NCBI GenBank assembly: GCA_002399285.1
Contig: DHDI01000002.1
Span: forward strand, 3,728-67,727
Direction of reading: 5' to 3'
Source: Thermoanaerobacterales bacterium UBA4880
GTDB taxonomy: Bacteria; Bacillota; Thermoanaerobacteria; Thermoanaerobacterales; UBA4877
Length of the DNA: 64,000 bases
Below, one piece after another: positions 34,329 to 43,716 of the stretch (its first letter is position 1; the number at the start of each line of letters is the position of its first letter). Both the position numbers and the translations under genes were made by a program. A model generated the notes under the pieces. The model was given only the letters and a program-made list of their open reading frames with translations. It searched no databases and was not told the DNA's origin.

Positions 34329-35646
34329 GGCGCACCTCCTTGCCTGCATTTTGAAATCTTTTGCCCTTCAGACCCCTTGTCCCGGCATAGACAGCGCTGG
34401 AACCAAGTTCCTTTTCTATTTCCAGGAAACGGTTCCCACCGGGGCCAAGGCCCGATTCACGGATGGTCCCCGCATTGATGCCCACCGAGTAGTCGGCGAT
34501 CTCAACGCCTTCGCCGCGGCTGGAACAAGGCATCACGCCGTAGCCGTTTTCATAGGCGAATTGAACCATTTCCAGAGCCTGCGTAATAGAGCCGACCTGG
34601 TTTACCTTGAGCAATACGCAGTTGGTCGCTCCCGCCTTTACGCCTTCCGCGACTCGCTCTTCGTTTGTGGTGAACAGATCGTCGCCGACGATCTGGATAT
34701 CGACGGCCTTGGTCAGCAAGGCATGGCCCTCATAATCATTCTCATTGAGTGGGTCCTCCACGCTGACAAAGGAGTATTTGTCCGCCATCTCCTTTACCAT
34801 CGCAATCACTTCGCCGCGGTCCATCTTGCCCGGCCCGAAGAGATTATCATAGGTCTTTGTCTCTTTGTTGTAGAAGCAATCGGCCGCAAGGTCTACCTGG
34901 ATGCCTATTTTTCCTTCCTGGCCCGAGCGCGCTATACTCTCGCACATCATCTGCCATAGCTGTTTTTCATTTTCAACGATTCCCGGCGGTACATACACAA
35001 AACCGGTCGACGTACCGCTGCCGGACGACGGCAAAGGCAGCAGCCCGTATTTTTTCTGCATAAAGTTCTGCCAGTCGGATACTGCCGACCAAAGTGCGTA
35101 GGAAGCCTCCGAAAAAGTCTTATAATCGTGCGCAAGGAATGCATATGTGGGTTTTGCGCCTGCCTCGTGGAAATGATCATAGCGGTTGCTGCCTCCGGCT
35201 ATGCCATAAGCGGCGACTGGTAAAACGACTGCCGCGCTCCCTCCGATGTGGCGGTACAGCGGTATGCCGGATGCCAAAGCGCCCGCCTTCAGCACTGCTG
35301 CGGATACGGCCGCTATTGCATTGCCGCCGACTACCTTGTCGGAATTCTTTTGATGAAGTTCCAACATGGTGTTGTCGACCAAGAACTGATCGGCTGAATC
35401 AAGACCAATGATGGCCGGGCCAATAATATCGTTTACCTGATTTACGGCATTCATCACGCCCCGGCCATTCCAACGGCTGCCGCCGTCATAGCTGAATTCC
35501 ACCTCATGCGTGCCGATGGAAACGCCGGCGGTGCAGCCTGCGGAAGCGACCGTATGATCCTCCGTGACCACGGTCGCCTTTATAGCCGGATAGATACGGC
35601 CCATCACCTGCTCGGCATACACCTGCTTAATAGTTGTAGCTCCCAT
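34321..35646 (-). CDS. enolase-like protein retaining LLKVNQ (paralog A)
   Basis: 441 residues from the ATG at 35646 (GGAGCGAGACTC upstream; the longer frame to 35712 has no site). Enolase features: AGVSIGTHEVEFSYDGG, VEDPLNENDYEGH, VGDDLFTTN with a metal-binding Asp, and LLKVNQVGSITQALE with the catalytic Lys. But the SHRSGET block reads CSSRGEGVE, losing the His, and the IKTG lysine is replaced (GINAGTIRESG). It is an enolase-superfamily enzyme with an altered phosphate/carboxylate pocket, so the substrate may not be 2-phosphoglycerate. First gene of the operon. Its upstream region holds no other gene. Confidence 0.85.
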   Translation of the reverse strand: MGATTIKQVYAEQVMGRIYPAIKATVVTEDHTVASAGCTAGVSIGTHEVEFSYDGGSRWNGRGVMNAVNQVNDIIGPAIIGLDSADQFLVDNTMLELHQKNSDKVVGGNAIAAVSAAVLKAGALASGIPLYRHIGGSAAVVLPVAAYGIAGGSNRYDHFHEAGAKPTYAFLAHDYKTFSEASYALWSAVSDWQNFMQKKYGLLPLPSSGSGTSTGFVYVPPGIVENEKQLWQMMCESIARSGQEGKIGIQVDLAADCFYNKETKTYDNLFGPGKMDRGEVIAMVKEMADKYSFVSVEDPLNENDYEGHALLTKAVDIQIVGDDLFTTNEERVAEGVKAGATNCVLLKVNQVGSITQALEMVQFAYENGYGVMPCSSRGEGVEIADYSVGINAGTIRESGLGPGGNRFLEIEKELGSSAVYAGTRGLKGKRFQNAGKEVRHE

Positions 35647-35889
35647 GAGTCTCGCTCCTTTCCGTTTCATATAGATTTTGTATGGTTTATTTAAAATTAT
35701 ATAAGCGCGCATCTCCGTCTGAGGATGTACACCGTTTGCGCTTAGTATTGCCCGAAGCTCTATGCAATACTATAATAAATACTCTATCATTGATTCAATT
35801 ATTGGTCAATTCATATAATATTTTTATGGCATGGTATTAAACTTTTTCTATGGCCGGTCCTTTATATTAATTCGCATCTTTTTCCACAA

Positions 35890-35980
35890 GCATCGGAATC
35901 TGCGAAAAATGTCGGTAAGATCATAAAGACAGAAGATCGCTGTCAAATCCCGGCGTAGAAACTTCCACATTTTATGAATA
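35890..35980 (+). repeat. dispersed repeat family 2, copy c
   Basis: Shares CTGCGAAAAATG, CATAAAGACAG, TGTCAAATCCCGGCG, TAGAAAC and TTCCACAT with the copy at 28981-29087. It lies in the 350-bp gene-free stretch between the enolase promoter region and the argS terminator; nothing else is seen there. Confidence 0.65.
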
Positions 35981-35999
35981 ATTTGGATCGATATTATAA

Positions 36000-36039
36000 A
36001 ACCGGTCACGTCAGGTATTTTGCCTGAATGTGACCGGTT
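36000..36039 (-). terminator. argS terminator
   Basis: AACCGGTCAC pairs perfectly with GTGACCGGTT, and an inner CAGG/CCTG helix extends it. TTTTAT follows on the minus strand. Confidence 0.8.
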
Positions 36040-36058
36040 CGTCTTTTCCTATTATATT

Positions 36059-37741
36059 CTACATCTTTTCGGGTGCATTGACCCCCAGCAGGCTAAGCGC
36101 ATTGGCCAGCACCTTTCTCGTGCTGTCGGCAAGCACCAGCCTGGCCTTCATGACCTCTTCCTCTTCGCCTATGACCCTGCACTCGGTATAGAAAGAGTGG
36201 AAGAGCGAGGCTAAGTCGCTGGCATAGTGGGTTATCCTATAAGGCTCCAGCCGCAAAGCGGCCTGGCCTATTTCCTCGGGATAGCTGGAGAGCTTTTCCA
36301 TAAGCTGATACTCCGCATCCTTATTGAGGCGCGTCATATCCACGTCCGCCAGAGCGGGCACCTCCGTCCCTATGGACGAGGCGTTCCTGAGTATGCTGCA
36401 TATGCGGGCATGAGCATACTGCACATAGAACACCGGATTCTCATTGCTCTCCTTTATGGCCAGGTCCATGTCGAACTCGAACTGGGAATCGGCAGACCTC
36501 ATATTGAACAGAAATCTCACCGCATCCCTTCCCACGGCATCGACTAAGTCCCGCAGGGTCACCATGTTGCCCTTCCTCTTCGACATTCTGGCAAATTCGC
36601 CGCCCATCTTGAGCCTCACCAGCTGCATGAGGATCACCACGAGACGGTCGGGGTCTATGCCCAGGGCCGCCATAGCGGCTTTCATCCTGCCGACGTGTCC
36701 GGCATGATCGGCTCCCCATATGTCTATTACCGTGTCGAAGCCTCTTTTTATGAATTTATTCTTATGGTAGGCTATATCGGAAGCAAAATATGTGGTCAGT
36801 CCGTTTGCCCTCACCAGCACGTCGTCCTTATCGGCTCCGAAGTCGGTCGCCTTGAACCATATGGCGCCGTCGCTCTCATATGTATGGCCCTTATCCTTAA
36901 GCTCATTAATAACGTCACGGATCTCGCCGCTCTCATACATGGAGCTCTCCCTGAACCAGACGTCGTAATGAATGCCGTATGCCTCCAGATCATCCTTCAT
37001 CCTGTCTATATTCTTCTCCAGCGCCCATTCCCTGAGCTTCTTCTGTCTCTCTTCTGAATCCATCTTGAGGCATACGTCGCCGTACTTTTCTATGTATTCC
37101 TTCATGAGCTCCACGACGTCCTCGCCGTGATACCCTTCTTCCGGCACCTCCGTATCCTGCCCGAAAAGCTCCAGATACCTCGCCTCCAGGGAAGCGCCGA
37201 ATTTCTCTATCTGATTGCCGGCGTCGTTTATGTAGAATTCCCTCTCCACATAATAGCCCGCCTTTTGCAGTATGGACGCCAGTACGTCGCCCAAGGCGCC
37301 CCCCCTCGCGTTGCCCAGATGCATGGGACCCGTTGGGTTGGCCGAGACGAACTCTATCTGCACCCTGCGCCCCTTGCCTATATCGAGACTGCCAAAATTA
37401 TCGCCCATACCGTCTATCTCATTCAACACGTTATACAGCCCGGCCCTGTCCAGCTTGAAATTTATAAAGCCGGGGCCCGCTATCTCTATGGAAGACACAT
37501 ACTCGGTATGCGGAAAATTCTCCTTCATCAGCCCGGCCATCTCCCTGGGCTTCTTGCCGAAGAGCTTTGCCGAAGTCATGGCCGCGTTGGTGGCATAATC
37601 GCCGAAGCTCCTGTCCTTAGGCACCTCCAGTTCGGCCTCGGGTATCAGCGACGGATCTATCCCGTTATCCGCGGCTATCTTTTTGTAAGACTGCGTAATG
37701 CCCTGCTTAATATCATCCTGTATCTTAAAAATACTGTACAT
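36059..37741 (-). CDS. argS: arginyl-tRNA synthetase
   Basis: 560 residues, normal class Ia ArgRS length. The N-terminal Add-1 domain is followed by the HIGH-type motif in SANPTGPMHLGNARGGALGD and the KMSK-like segment ARMSKRKGNMVTLRDLVD. The DALR anticodon-binding domain closes the protein (LRLEPYRITHYASDLASLFH). It attaches arginine to tRNA-Arg. Its GAGG site lies within the end of the DUF1934 gene, 3 bp before its start, the usual Firmicute order. Confidence 0.97.
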   Translation of the reverse strand: MYSIFKIQDDIKQGITQSYKKIAADNGIDPSLIPEAELEVPKDRSFGDYATNAAMTSAKLFGKKPREMAGLMKENFPHTEYVSSIEIAGPGFINFKLDRAGLYNVLNEIDGMGDNFGSLDIGKGRRVQIEFVSANPTGPMHLGNARGGALGDVLASILQKAGYYVEREFYINDAGNQIEKFGASLEARYLELFGQDTEVPEEGYHGEDVVELMKEYIEKYGDVCLKMDSEERQKKLREWALEKNIDRMKDDLEAYGIHYDVWFRESSMYESGEIRDVINELKDKGHTYESDGAIWFKATDFGADKDDVLVRANGLTTYFASDIAYHKNKFIKRGFDTVIDIWGADHAGHVGRMKAAMAALGIDPDRLVVILMQLVRLKMGGEFARMSKRKGNMVTLRDLVDAVGRDAVRFLFNMRSADSQFEFDMDLAIKESNENPVFYVQYAHARICSILRNASSIGTEVPALADVDMTRLNKDAEYQLMEKLSSYPEEIGQAALRLEPYRITHYASDLASLFHSFYTECRVIGEEEEVMKARLVLADSTRKVLANALSLLGVNAPEKM

Positions 37742-37744
37742 CGG

Positions 37745-38149
37745 TCAGTTAACCTCCCTCACGATCATTTTCAGTTCGTTGGTACCTATATAAGCGTCAT
37801 CCAGCATGAGATGATAGCGCATATCTATTTCTCCGCCCGTGCCCTGCAGGTCTATATGCAGCTTCTTTCCGACCACGCCGAGGTCGAATATTCCGTCGGC
37901 GGTTATGTATGGGCTCACATTCTTTTTATCCCTTTCAAACACGAGCTTGCTGTTATATTTCCCGTTATTGAACACCACTACTCTGTCCCTTTCGACTTTC
38001 ATGGTGGTGACAGTATCCATGCCGCTCTTATAAACGATATAACAGCTGTTCATATCTTTGTAAATTTCAGCCTCCGTAGTAAGTTCCGCTGTCTCTTCAC
38101 CACGGGGTGAGATTTGGGTGCTTACGGCCCTTACCCATGCCTTCGCCAT
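37745..38149 (-). CDS. DUF1934 (YwiB-like) beta-barrel protein
   Basis: 134 residues: ELTTEAEIYKDMNSCYIVYK, VFNNGKYNSKLVFERDKKN, and a C-terminal MRYHLMLDDAYIGTNELKMI. These match the small calycin-like DUF1934 family found next to argS in many Firmicutes. No enzymatic residues are recognisable and the function is unknown. The gene starts behind GGGGGAGGTTTA and probably shares the argS transcript. Confidence 0.82.
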   Translation of the reverse strand: MAKAWVRAVSTQISPRGEETAELTTEAEIYKDMNSCYIVYKSGMDTVTTMKVERDRVVVFNNGKYNSKLVFERDKKNVSPYITADGIFDLGVVGKKLHIDLQGTGGEIDMRYHLMLDDAYIGTNELKMIVREVN

Positions 38150-38295
38150 TAAACCTCCCCCTCATCATTTTTAATTAAATTATAACACTTATTTATCATG
38201 CATGGTAATTGTTTATTTTGACTGTTATTCTATCATTTACTACGCCGGCAAGGCTAATAATCTTTCATTTTTATGTACTAAATATGCATAATTTG

Positions 38296-38304
38296 TGCTA
38301 TAAT
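38296..38304 (+). promoter_or_regulatory. extended -10 promoter of the small Cys-rich gene
   Basis: TGCTATAAT (TG extension plus consensus -10), about 35 nt before the ATG; no good -35 is seen, as is common for extended -10 promoters. Confidence 0.5.
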
Positions 38305-38338
38305 ATCATTGGATTATTGATTTTGGAGGTATTTGATC

Positions 38339-38557
38339 ATGTTGTCACATGAATATTATAGTCATTATATAAAATATGAGCAACAGTTCGGAGCGGTAAG
38401 AAGGGGCTGCGCATGCGAATACTGCGGATACGCGGCCAGGCCGTCCTCCTCGGGTGACTCCTGCTCATACTGCTTTAGATACAAAAAAGCAGGGCGCAAA
38501 GCCCTGCTCAAGACCGGCGGCAAACTCACGAAGCCACAAAACCGTATGGCAATTTAG
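38339..38557 (+). CDS. small Cys-rich (CxCxxC...CxxC) protein
   Basis: 72 residues from the ATG at 38339, 8 nt behind GGAGGT. The middle has GCACEYCGYAARP and DSCSYCFRYK, four closely paired cysteines suitable for one zinc ion. I recognise no family. The 3' part is odd. Codons after FRYKKAGRKALL run through the arcC terminator stem and then into the 171-bp-type repeat, so the last 15 or so residues are repeat-derived. The original protein probably ended near this point. Confidence 0.55.
   Translation: MLSHEYYSHYIKYEQQFGAVRRGCACEYCGYAARPSSSGDSCSYCFRYKKAGRKALLKTGGKLTKPQNRMAI
38483..38508 (-). terminator. terminator of the arginine deiminase operon
   Basis: AGCAGGGC/GCCCTGCT with a 5-nt loop and six T on the minus strand. 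The repeat copy at 38509 separates it from the arcC stop codon. Confidence 0.8.
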
Positions 38558-38588
38558 CCTGCACGGTCTGCCGGTTTGTATACAGCCC
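38509..38588 (+). mobile_element. 171-bp element family, copy 3 (internally deleted)
   Basis: Starts CAAGACCGGCGGCAAAC directly after the terminator stem and ends GCACGGTCTGCCGGTTTGTA followed by TACAG, matching both ends of the full element but lacking the middle. It lies between the arcC stop and its terminator. Confidence 0.6.
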
Positions 38589-38591
38589 TAC

Positions 38592-39536
38592 CTACATTGT
38601 AATTACCGTACCCGTCCTTCCCTCTATGGCGTCTTCCGCCCTTTCCAGGGAAGTGATTATCACCCTGCGTCCAGGCCGGGATTTCGCGAACATCATCGCG
38701 GCCTGGACCTTGGGAAGCATCGACCCGGGCGCAAACTGTCCCTCGCCTATGTACCGCTCGCACTCCGGGACGGTCATGCTGTCCAGATCCCTTTGATTCG
38801 GCTTCTTATAGTTTATCGAAACCTTTTCCACGGTCGTGAGGATCATCAATATATCGCTGTCTACCAGCTCGGCCAGCTTCTCCGAGGCCAGGTCCTTGTC
38901 AATGACCGCCGCAACTCCTTTAAGGCCGTCCTCGTCCTGTATCACCGGCACTCCTCCTCCGCCGCATGATATGACCACATGCCCGGCCTGGATAAGCGTC
39001 CTTATTATATCGTCCTCAACTATCTTCTTGGGCATCGGCGAGGGTACCACTCTGCGATAGCCCCTTCCCGCATCCTCCTTCATTACATATCCGTAATCCC
39101 GTACCAGACCCTCCGCCTCTTCCTTGCTGTAGAAGGACCCTATGGGCTTGGTAGGATTTTTAAATGCGGGATCGCTCCCATCCACGACCACCTGAGTGAC
39201 GACGGTCGCTATGGATTTATCAATGCCGTTTTTGGCCATCTCGTCACCTATGGCCTGCTGAAGATGATAGCCTATGTATCCCTGGCTCATGCTTCCGCAT
39301 TCCGGCAGAGGCATGACGGGGTTACCGTCGGACCTGGCCGCAGTCTCATAGGTGGATATGATCTGACCGACCTGCGGCCCGTTTCCGTGGGCTATAATGA
39401 CCTGATGTCCCTGTTTTATCAGCTTGACTATGGTATGTGCGGTAAGCCTCGCCGAATCATACTGCCCCTGAGCCGATATATCCTTAGGGTCGGCCTGGAG
39501 GGCATTGCCCCCCAGAGCCACTACTATTCTTGCCAT
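38592..39536 (-). CDS. arcC: carbamate kinase
   Basis: 314 residues. The amino-acid kinase fold begins MARIVVALGGNALQ with the nucleotide-binding GGN. VIAHGNGPQVGQI and ISCGGGGVPVIQ are characteristic of carbamate kinases. It makes ATP from carbamoyl phosphate and ADP, the energy-yielding last step of arginine deiminase fermentation. Fourth gene of arcADBC, 17 bp after arcB. AAGGGGGAGAATC precedes the ATG. Confidence 0.95.
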   Translation of the reverse strand: MARIVVALGGNALQADPKDISAQGQYDSARLTAHTIVKLIKQGHQVIIAHGNGPQVGQIISTYETAARSDGNPVMPLPECGSMSQGYIGYHLQQAIGDEMAKNGIDKSIATVVTQVVVDGSDPAFKNPTKPIGSFYSKEEAEGLVRDYGYVMKEDAGRGYRRVVPSPMPKKIVEDDIIRTLIQAGHVVISCGGGGVPVIQDEDGLKGVAAVIDKDLASEKLAELVDSDILMILTTVEKVSINYKKPNQRDLDSMTVPECERYIGEGQFAPGSMLPKVQAAMMFAKSRPGRRVIITSLERAEDAIEGRTGTVITM

Positions 39537-39553
39537 GATTCTCCCCCTTGTTC

Positions 39554-40528
39554 TTAAGCCAACGTGGCGACCATGATTGCCTTTATGGTATGCATCCTGT
39601 TTTCCGCCTCGTCGAACACCTTGGAGTATTTGCTCTCAAACACCTCGTCGGTGACCTCCATCTCCCCAATGTTCTTGGACATATCGGTGTCATCGTTATG
39701 GAAAGCGGGCAGACAATGCAGGAAGATGACGTCCTCCTTGCCTGTGGCCTTTATTAGATCCATATTTACCTGGTATGGCTTCAAAAGATTTATCCTCTCC
39801 TGCATCTTGCTCTCTTCGCCCATGGAGGCCCATACGTCGGTATATATGGCATCGGCTCCCTTTACCGCTTTCTTAGGATCGTCGCAGAGCTCTATTATCG
39901 AGCCCGTCTCTTTGGCTATCTCCTTGGCCTGGGCCACGACGGACTCTTCCGGCCAAAGCTGCCTCGGCGCACCCGCTGAAAAGTGCATTCCCATAATGGC
40001 GCATCCCAGTATGAGGGAATTGCCCATGTTATTTCTGGCATCGCCCATATATGTAAGTTTTATACCCTTAAGATACCCGAAATGCTCTTTTATGGTGAGG
40101 AAATCCGCCAATATCTGCGTTGGATGCGAATAATCCGTAAGTCCGTTCCATACGGGCACGCCGGAATACTTCGCCAGGTCATCCACCGTCTTCTGTTTGA
40201 ATCCCCGGAATTCTATACCGTCAAACATCCTTCCCAATACCCTGGCAGTATCGGCGACGGTCTCCTTTTTGCCCAGCTGTATGTCACCCTTGCCGAGATA
40301 TTCCGGATGCGCGCCCTCGTCTATGCAGGCAACGGTAAATGCACACCTGGTTCTGGTCGACGGCTTTTCAAACAGCAGCGCCACGTTCTTACCTTCCAGC
40401 AAATTACCCTTGATACCCGCTTTCTTTTTGTTCTTTAGAGTGGATGCCAGATCCAAAAGATAATCCATCTCTTCCATCGACAGCTGCTCTATCGTAAGCA
40501 GTGATTTGCCCTTCATGTTTATCGGCAT
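39554..40528 (-). CDS. arcB: ornithine carbamoyltransferase
   Basis: 324 residues with the carbamoyl-phosphate motif [11 protein letters not shown], the [20 protein letters not shown] segment and the ornithine-side HCLPAFHND. In this operon it works in the catabolic direction, splitting citrulline into ornithine and carbamoyl phosphate. GAAGGAGGG lies 6-8 nt before the ATG. Confidence 0.95.
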   Translation of the reverse strand: MPINMKGKSLLTIEQLSMEEMDYLLDLASTLKNKKKAGIKGNLLEGKNVALLFEKPSTRTRCAFTVACIDEGAHPEYLGKGDIQLGKKETVADTARVLGRMFDGIEFRGFKQKTVDDLAKYSGVPVWNGLTDYSHPTQILADFLTIKEHFGYLKGIKLTYMGDARNNMGNSLILGCAIMGMHFSAGAPRQLWPEESVVAQAKEIAKETGSIIELCDDPKKAVKGADAIYTDVWASMGEESKMQERINLLKPYQVNMDLIKATGKEDVIFLHCLPAFHNDDTDMSKNIGEMEVTDEVFESKYSKVFDEAENRMHTIKAIMVATLA

Positions 40529-40588
40529 TCAAAACCCTCCTTCGAATATTATGACGTTAACAACAATATATCACATAAATTCGTTTGA

Positions 40589-42007
40589 TTAAAGTGTTAT
40601 TGCACCTATGCCGATCTGATATCCCATAAAGACCGCGATAGCAGTTATGATCACCATGGCGACCATCTCGCCCTTTGCGATCTTCCTTTTCCTCTCTTTC
40701 ATGGAGATGCAATACGGGATTATGCCTATGGCATACATTATAAAGGTCGCGCCAAGATAGAAAACACCCACGGCATAGATGACGTACACAGAATATACTA
40801 TTGCCACCAGCGCTATGATCCATGACTTTACGGACAGTTTATCGTCTCTGCAAACCTTTGCCGCATACAGCGCCGAGAAAAAGTAGGGTATCAGGACCAG
40901 ACTGGTAGCCATATAGTATATCGAATAGTAGGCTGTCTGCAGTTTTTCAGACAGCAATGCCACCAAGAATATCTGCGTCAGAAGGTCTGTCAGGAACAGG
41001 GAATTTATCGGCACTCCCTTATCGTTTTCCTTGGCAAACCACGAAGGCATAACGCCGTCTTTAGCCGCAATGTATGGATTCTCAACAGCAAGAAGTATCC
41101 AGCTCAGCGTCGCACCAAACAATGAAATTATAATACCGAGTTTGACGATCACGCTGCCTGCTCCCCCGAGCACGGTAGCCTGCAGTACGTCGGCCAGAGG
41201 TGTGCTTGCGCCTGCCAGTTTATCCGCCGGTACGACACCCATAGCTATAGTGGAGATCAGCATATACATGACCAGTGTTATCAGTAAGCTGCACAAAGTT
41301 GCTCTGCCCACTATCTTTTGAGATTCGGCTCTCTCGGACATCACTGATGCCGCTTCAACGCCGATAAAGCACCACAGTATCGTACCCATGGCCCCGTTTA
41401 TCTGCCCAAACAGACTGGTGGCGTCCCCCGTTGAAGCAAGAGTGTTTTGCCAGTTGGGCACGCTGAAGGTAGCTCCCTTGAATGCAAACACGCCGAATAA
41501 AACTATCAGAATAAGCGGCAGCACCTTTGCGATCGTGACTATGGAGTTTACAATACCGGCGCTCTTTATGCCGTTGGCAATAATAAAGTGTATGACCCAC
41601 AGAAGTATCGAAGCCGCAATAAATGTCATATACGGTTTTAACGCATACACGCCGAGCAAGCTGTTCAGCGTCTTAAAGAGCAGCGCCAGGAAGGCTACAT
41701 TGCCCAGCCATGCGCTGACCCAATATCCCCAGGCCGAGTTGAATCCCACATACTCGCCGAAGCCCGCCCTGGCATAGTTATAAATACCATTGGTAAGATC
41801 GGGCCGTTTGTCGGCCAGCAGCTGAAATATCAAGGCTAAGGAAATAACGCCTATACCGCCGATTATCCAGGCTATGATCGTTGTCTGTGGATTGGCAACG
41901 CCGATAAGGTCCGTAGGACTGTTGAATATTCCTCCCCCTATCATTGACCCTACTCCAAGCGCCACCAGCAATCCAAAACCCAATTTCCTGCTGTCAACAG
42001 CTTCCAT
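40589..42007 (-). CDS. arcD: arginine:ornithine antiporter (APC family)
   Basis: 472 residues with 12-13 hydrophobic helices. The start MEAVDSRKLGFGLLVALGVG is followed by the APC helix 1 break GSMIGGGIFNSP. The start at 42007 has an AGGGGG site at good spacing; the ATG at 42016 abuts that site. By family and position it exchanges arginine for ornithine without net energy cost. It lies between arcA and arcB in one operon. Confidence 0.9.
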   Translation of the reverse strand: MEAVDSRKLGFGLLVALGVGSMIGGGIFNSPTDLIGVANPQTTIIAWIIGGIGVISLALIFQLLADKRPDLTNGIYNYARAGFGEYVGFNSAWGYWVSAWLGNVAFLALLFKTLNSLLGVYALKPYMTFIAASILLWVIHFIIANGIKSAGIVNSIVTIAKVLPLILIVLFGVFAFKGATFSVPNWQNTLASTGDATSLFGQINGAMGTILWCFIGVEAASVMSERAESQKIVGRATLCSLLITLVMYMLISTIAMGVVPADKLAGASTPLADVLQATVLGGAGSVIVKLGIIISLFGATLSWILLAVENPYIAAKDGVMPSWFAKENDKGVPINSLFLTDLLTQIFLVALLSEKLQTAYYSIYYMATSLVLIPYFFSALYAAKVCRDDKLSVKSWIIALVAIVYSVYVIYAVGVFYLGATFIMYAIGIIPYCISMKERKRKIAKGEMVAMVIITAIAVFMGYQIGIGAITL

Positions 42008-42042
42008 ACGACACATTCCCCCTAATATTAAATTTTAAAAAA

Positions 42043-43257
42043 CTACCATCGTACCGCTTCCCGCAAGAGAGGCATGCTCATGCACCTTGGTCCCCCTCTG
42101 CCCCGCGAGAGTTCTGAACTGGGTATTGTGATGACCTTTATCCCGTTCTTCTCCAAAATGCTGTTCGTGATATAATTTCTGTCATAGGTCACAACGACGC
42201 CGGGTGCTATTGCCAAGGTATTAGAGCCGTCGTTCCACTGTTCCCTGCCCGCAGCTATCATGTCTCCGTTGCCGCATTTTATAAGCTGTATGGACGGAAG
42301 ATCCAGTGCCTCCTTTAAAATGTCCACTATCGGCATTGCCTTATGCTCTATGTTTAGTGATCCCCCCTCTCCCCTGGATATCTCGTATATACTCAGCGGT
42401 CCTTCCACACCGGGGTGTATGGTGAACTTATCATAATCCACCATAGTAAAAACCGTATCCAGATGCATGAAGGCCCGCGATTTGGGTATTTCGAACACCA
42501 GTACCTTTTCAAAATCCGATGACGCAAAAAGACTGTGCGCCGTCATCTCTATGGCCTGCGGCGTCGTCCTCTGACTGCAGCCTATCGCCACCGTGCTGTC
42601 GTTTAATACAAGCTCGTCTCCCCCCTCCATACTGAATGGGTTTGAACGATCATACCAAATATTAAGACCATCCGAATTGAATACGGGGTGATACTGCGAA
42701 ATATATTTTATGAAGAGGCTCTCCCTGCTCCTGGCAGCGGTCGCCATTCTATTTACGGTCAGTCCCCTGCCGATACATGCGGCCGGGTCTCTTGTGAAAT
42801 AGAGATTGGGCATGGGATCTATGTAGAACGGGTATTCGTCGTCGATGATCTCCGCCAGGGTAAATCCTCTCAATTTGACCTCGTCTTTCCTTACGCCCGA
42901 CATCAGCTTCAATACCATATCCTTGGGGTCCATTCCCAGGAATAGATGTTTCAATGTCTCCGTCAATTCCGGAGACGTTATGCCGCTCTCATTGAGGAAT
43001 TCATTCAAAAAGCCGTCGGCTACTTCACGATCTCCAAGTATATCCGCAAGAAGGTCCTCTAGGTATAGTACCTCTGTGCCATTTTCTTCCAGCACAGATG
43101 CAAAATAGTCGTGTTCCTTCTGAGCTATTTTAAGGTACGGTATGTCATCAAAAAGCAATTTTATCAAATATTCCGGTATAAGGTTTTCCAATTCCCCATT
43201 GGGCCTGTGCAGCATAACCTTTTTAAGTCTGCCTATCTCAGATTTGATCTCAATCAC
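42043..43257 (-). CDS. arcA: arginine deiminase
   Basis: 404 residues from a GTG at 43257 behind AGGAGGGG; the longer frame from 43362 lacks a site. Motifs of the guanidino-group-modifying fold: LKKVMLHRPNGELENL, FTRDPAACIG, MEGGDELVL, FMHLDTVFTMVD, and the catalytic Cys near the end in GRGGPRCMSMPL. It hydrolyses arginine to citrulline and ammonia, the first step of the pathway encoded by the operon, and provides acid tolerance as well as ATP. Confidence 0.95.
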   Translation of the reverse strand: MIEIKSEIGRLKKVMLHRPNGELENLIPEYLIKLLFDDIPYLKIAQKEHDYFASVLEENGTEVLYLEDLLADILGDREVADGFLNEFLNESGITSPELTETLKHLFLGMDPKDMVLKLMSGVRKDEVKLRGFTLAEIIDDEYPFYIDPMPNLYFTRDPAACIGRGLTVNRMATAARSRESLFIKYISQYHPVFNSDGLNIWYDRSNPFSMEGGDELVLNDSTVAIGCSQRTTPQAIEMTAHSLFASSDFEKVLVFEIPKSRAFMHLDTVFTMVDYDKFTIHPGVEGPLSIYEISRGEGGSLNIEHKAMPIVDILKEALDLPSIQLIKCGNGDMIAAGREQWNDGSNTLAIAPGVVVTYDRNYITNSILEKNGIKVITIPSSELSRGRGGPRCMSMPLLREAVRW

Positions 43258-43285
43258 GTTACCCCTCCTAAGACTGTCATATGTC

Positions 43286-43301
43286 GAATAAATTATACAG
43301 C
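43286..43301. promoter_or_regulatory. arcA -10 box with overlapping ARG-box-like sequence
   Basis: The minus strand has TATAAT (43297-43292). The surrounding GAATAAATTATACAGC resembles half of an ArgR/AhrC box and recurs in inverted orientation at 43469-43486. The rest of the 43302-43604 interval shows no gene. Confidence 0.35.
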
Positions 43302-43604
43302 AATTGTATAAACTATTAAAATGCAGTTTGATGCCGTTCTGTCCAAATAGGCTCATATTCATCCCATTATCATGAATTTAGACTGTTTTTCAAAGAAAAC
43401 TGCTTTGTTCTTATCCATAACCTCATTTTATTCTAATTTGATCTATATTTATACTTCATTTTTATGCAGCTGTATAATATTTATTCATTCATTCAGAGTT
43501 AAGTTTGGAACAAGTTAGTTAATTTATAAAATTGCTAAAATCCGCGCCGGCGTGCAGAGCTGTCAAACATCGTTTTATAGAAATCCTCAACTATTCTGCA
43601 AATT

Positions 43605-43643
43605 AAAAAAATACGGCCGCATATAAATACGCCGTAATTTTTT
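43605..43643 (-). terminator. terminator after ddl
   Basis: TACGGC/GCCGTA flanked by A- and T-runs that pair further; usable in both directions. Confidence 0.7.
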
Positions 43644-43716
43644 AATTGTCCGCAATCTTATCCAAAAAATTGTTTTTTTATTACTCCGTCGCAGCAGCGG
43701 GACAAGGTCTTAATTC

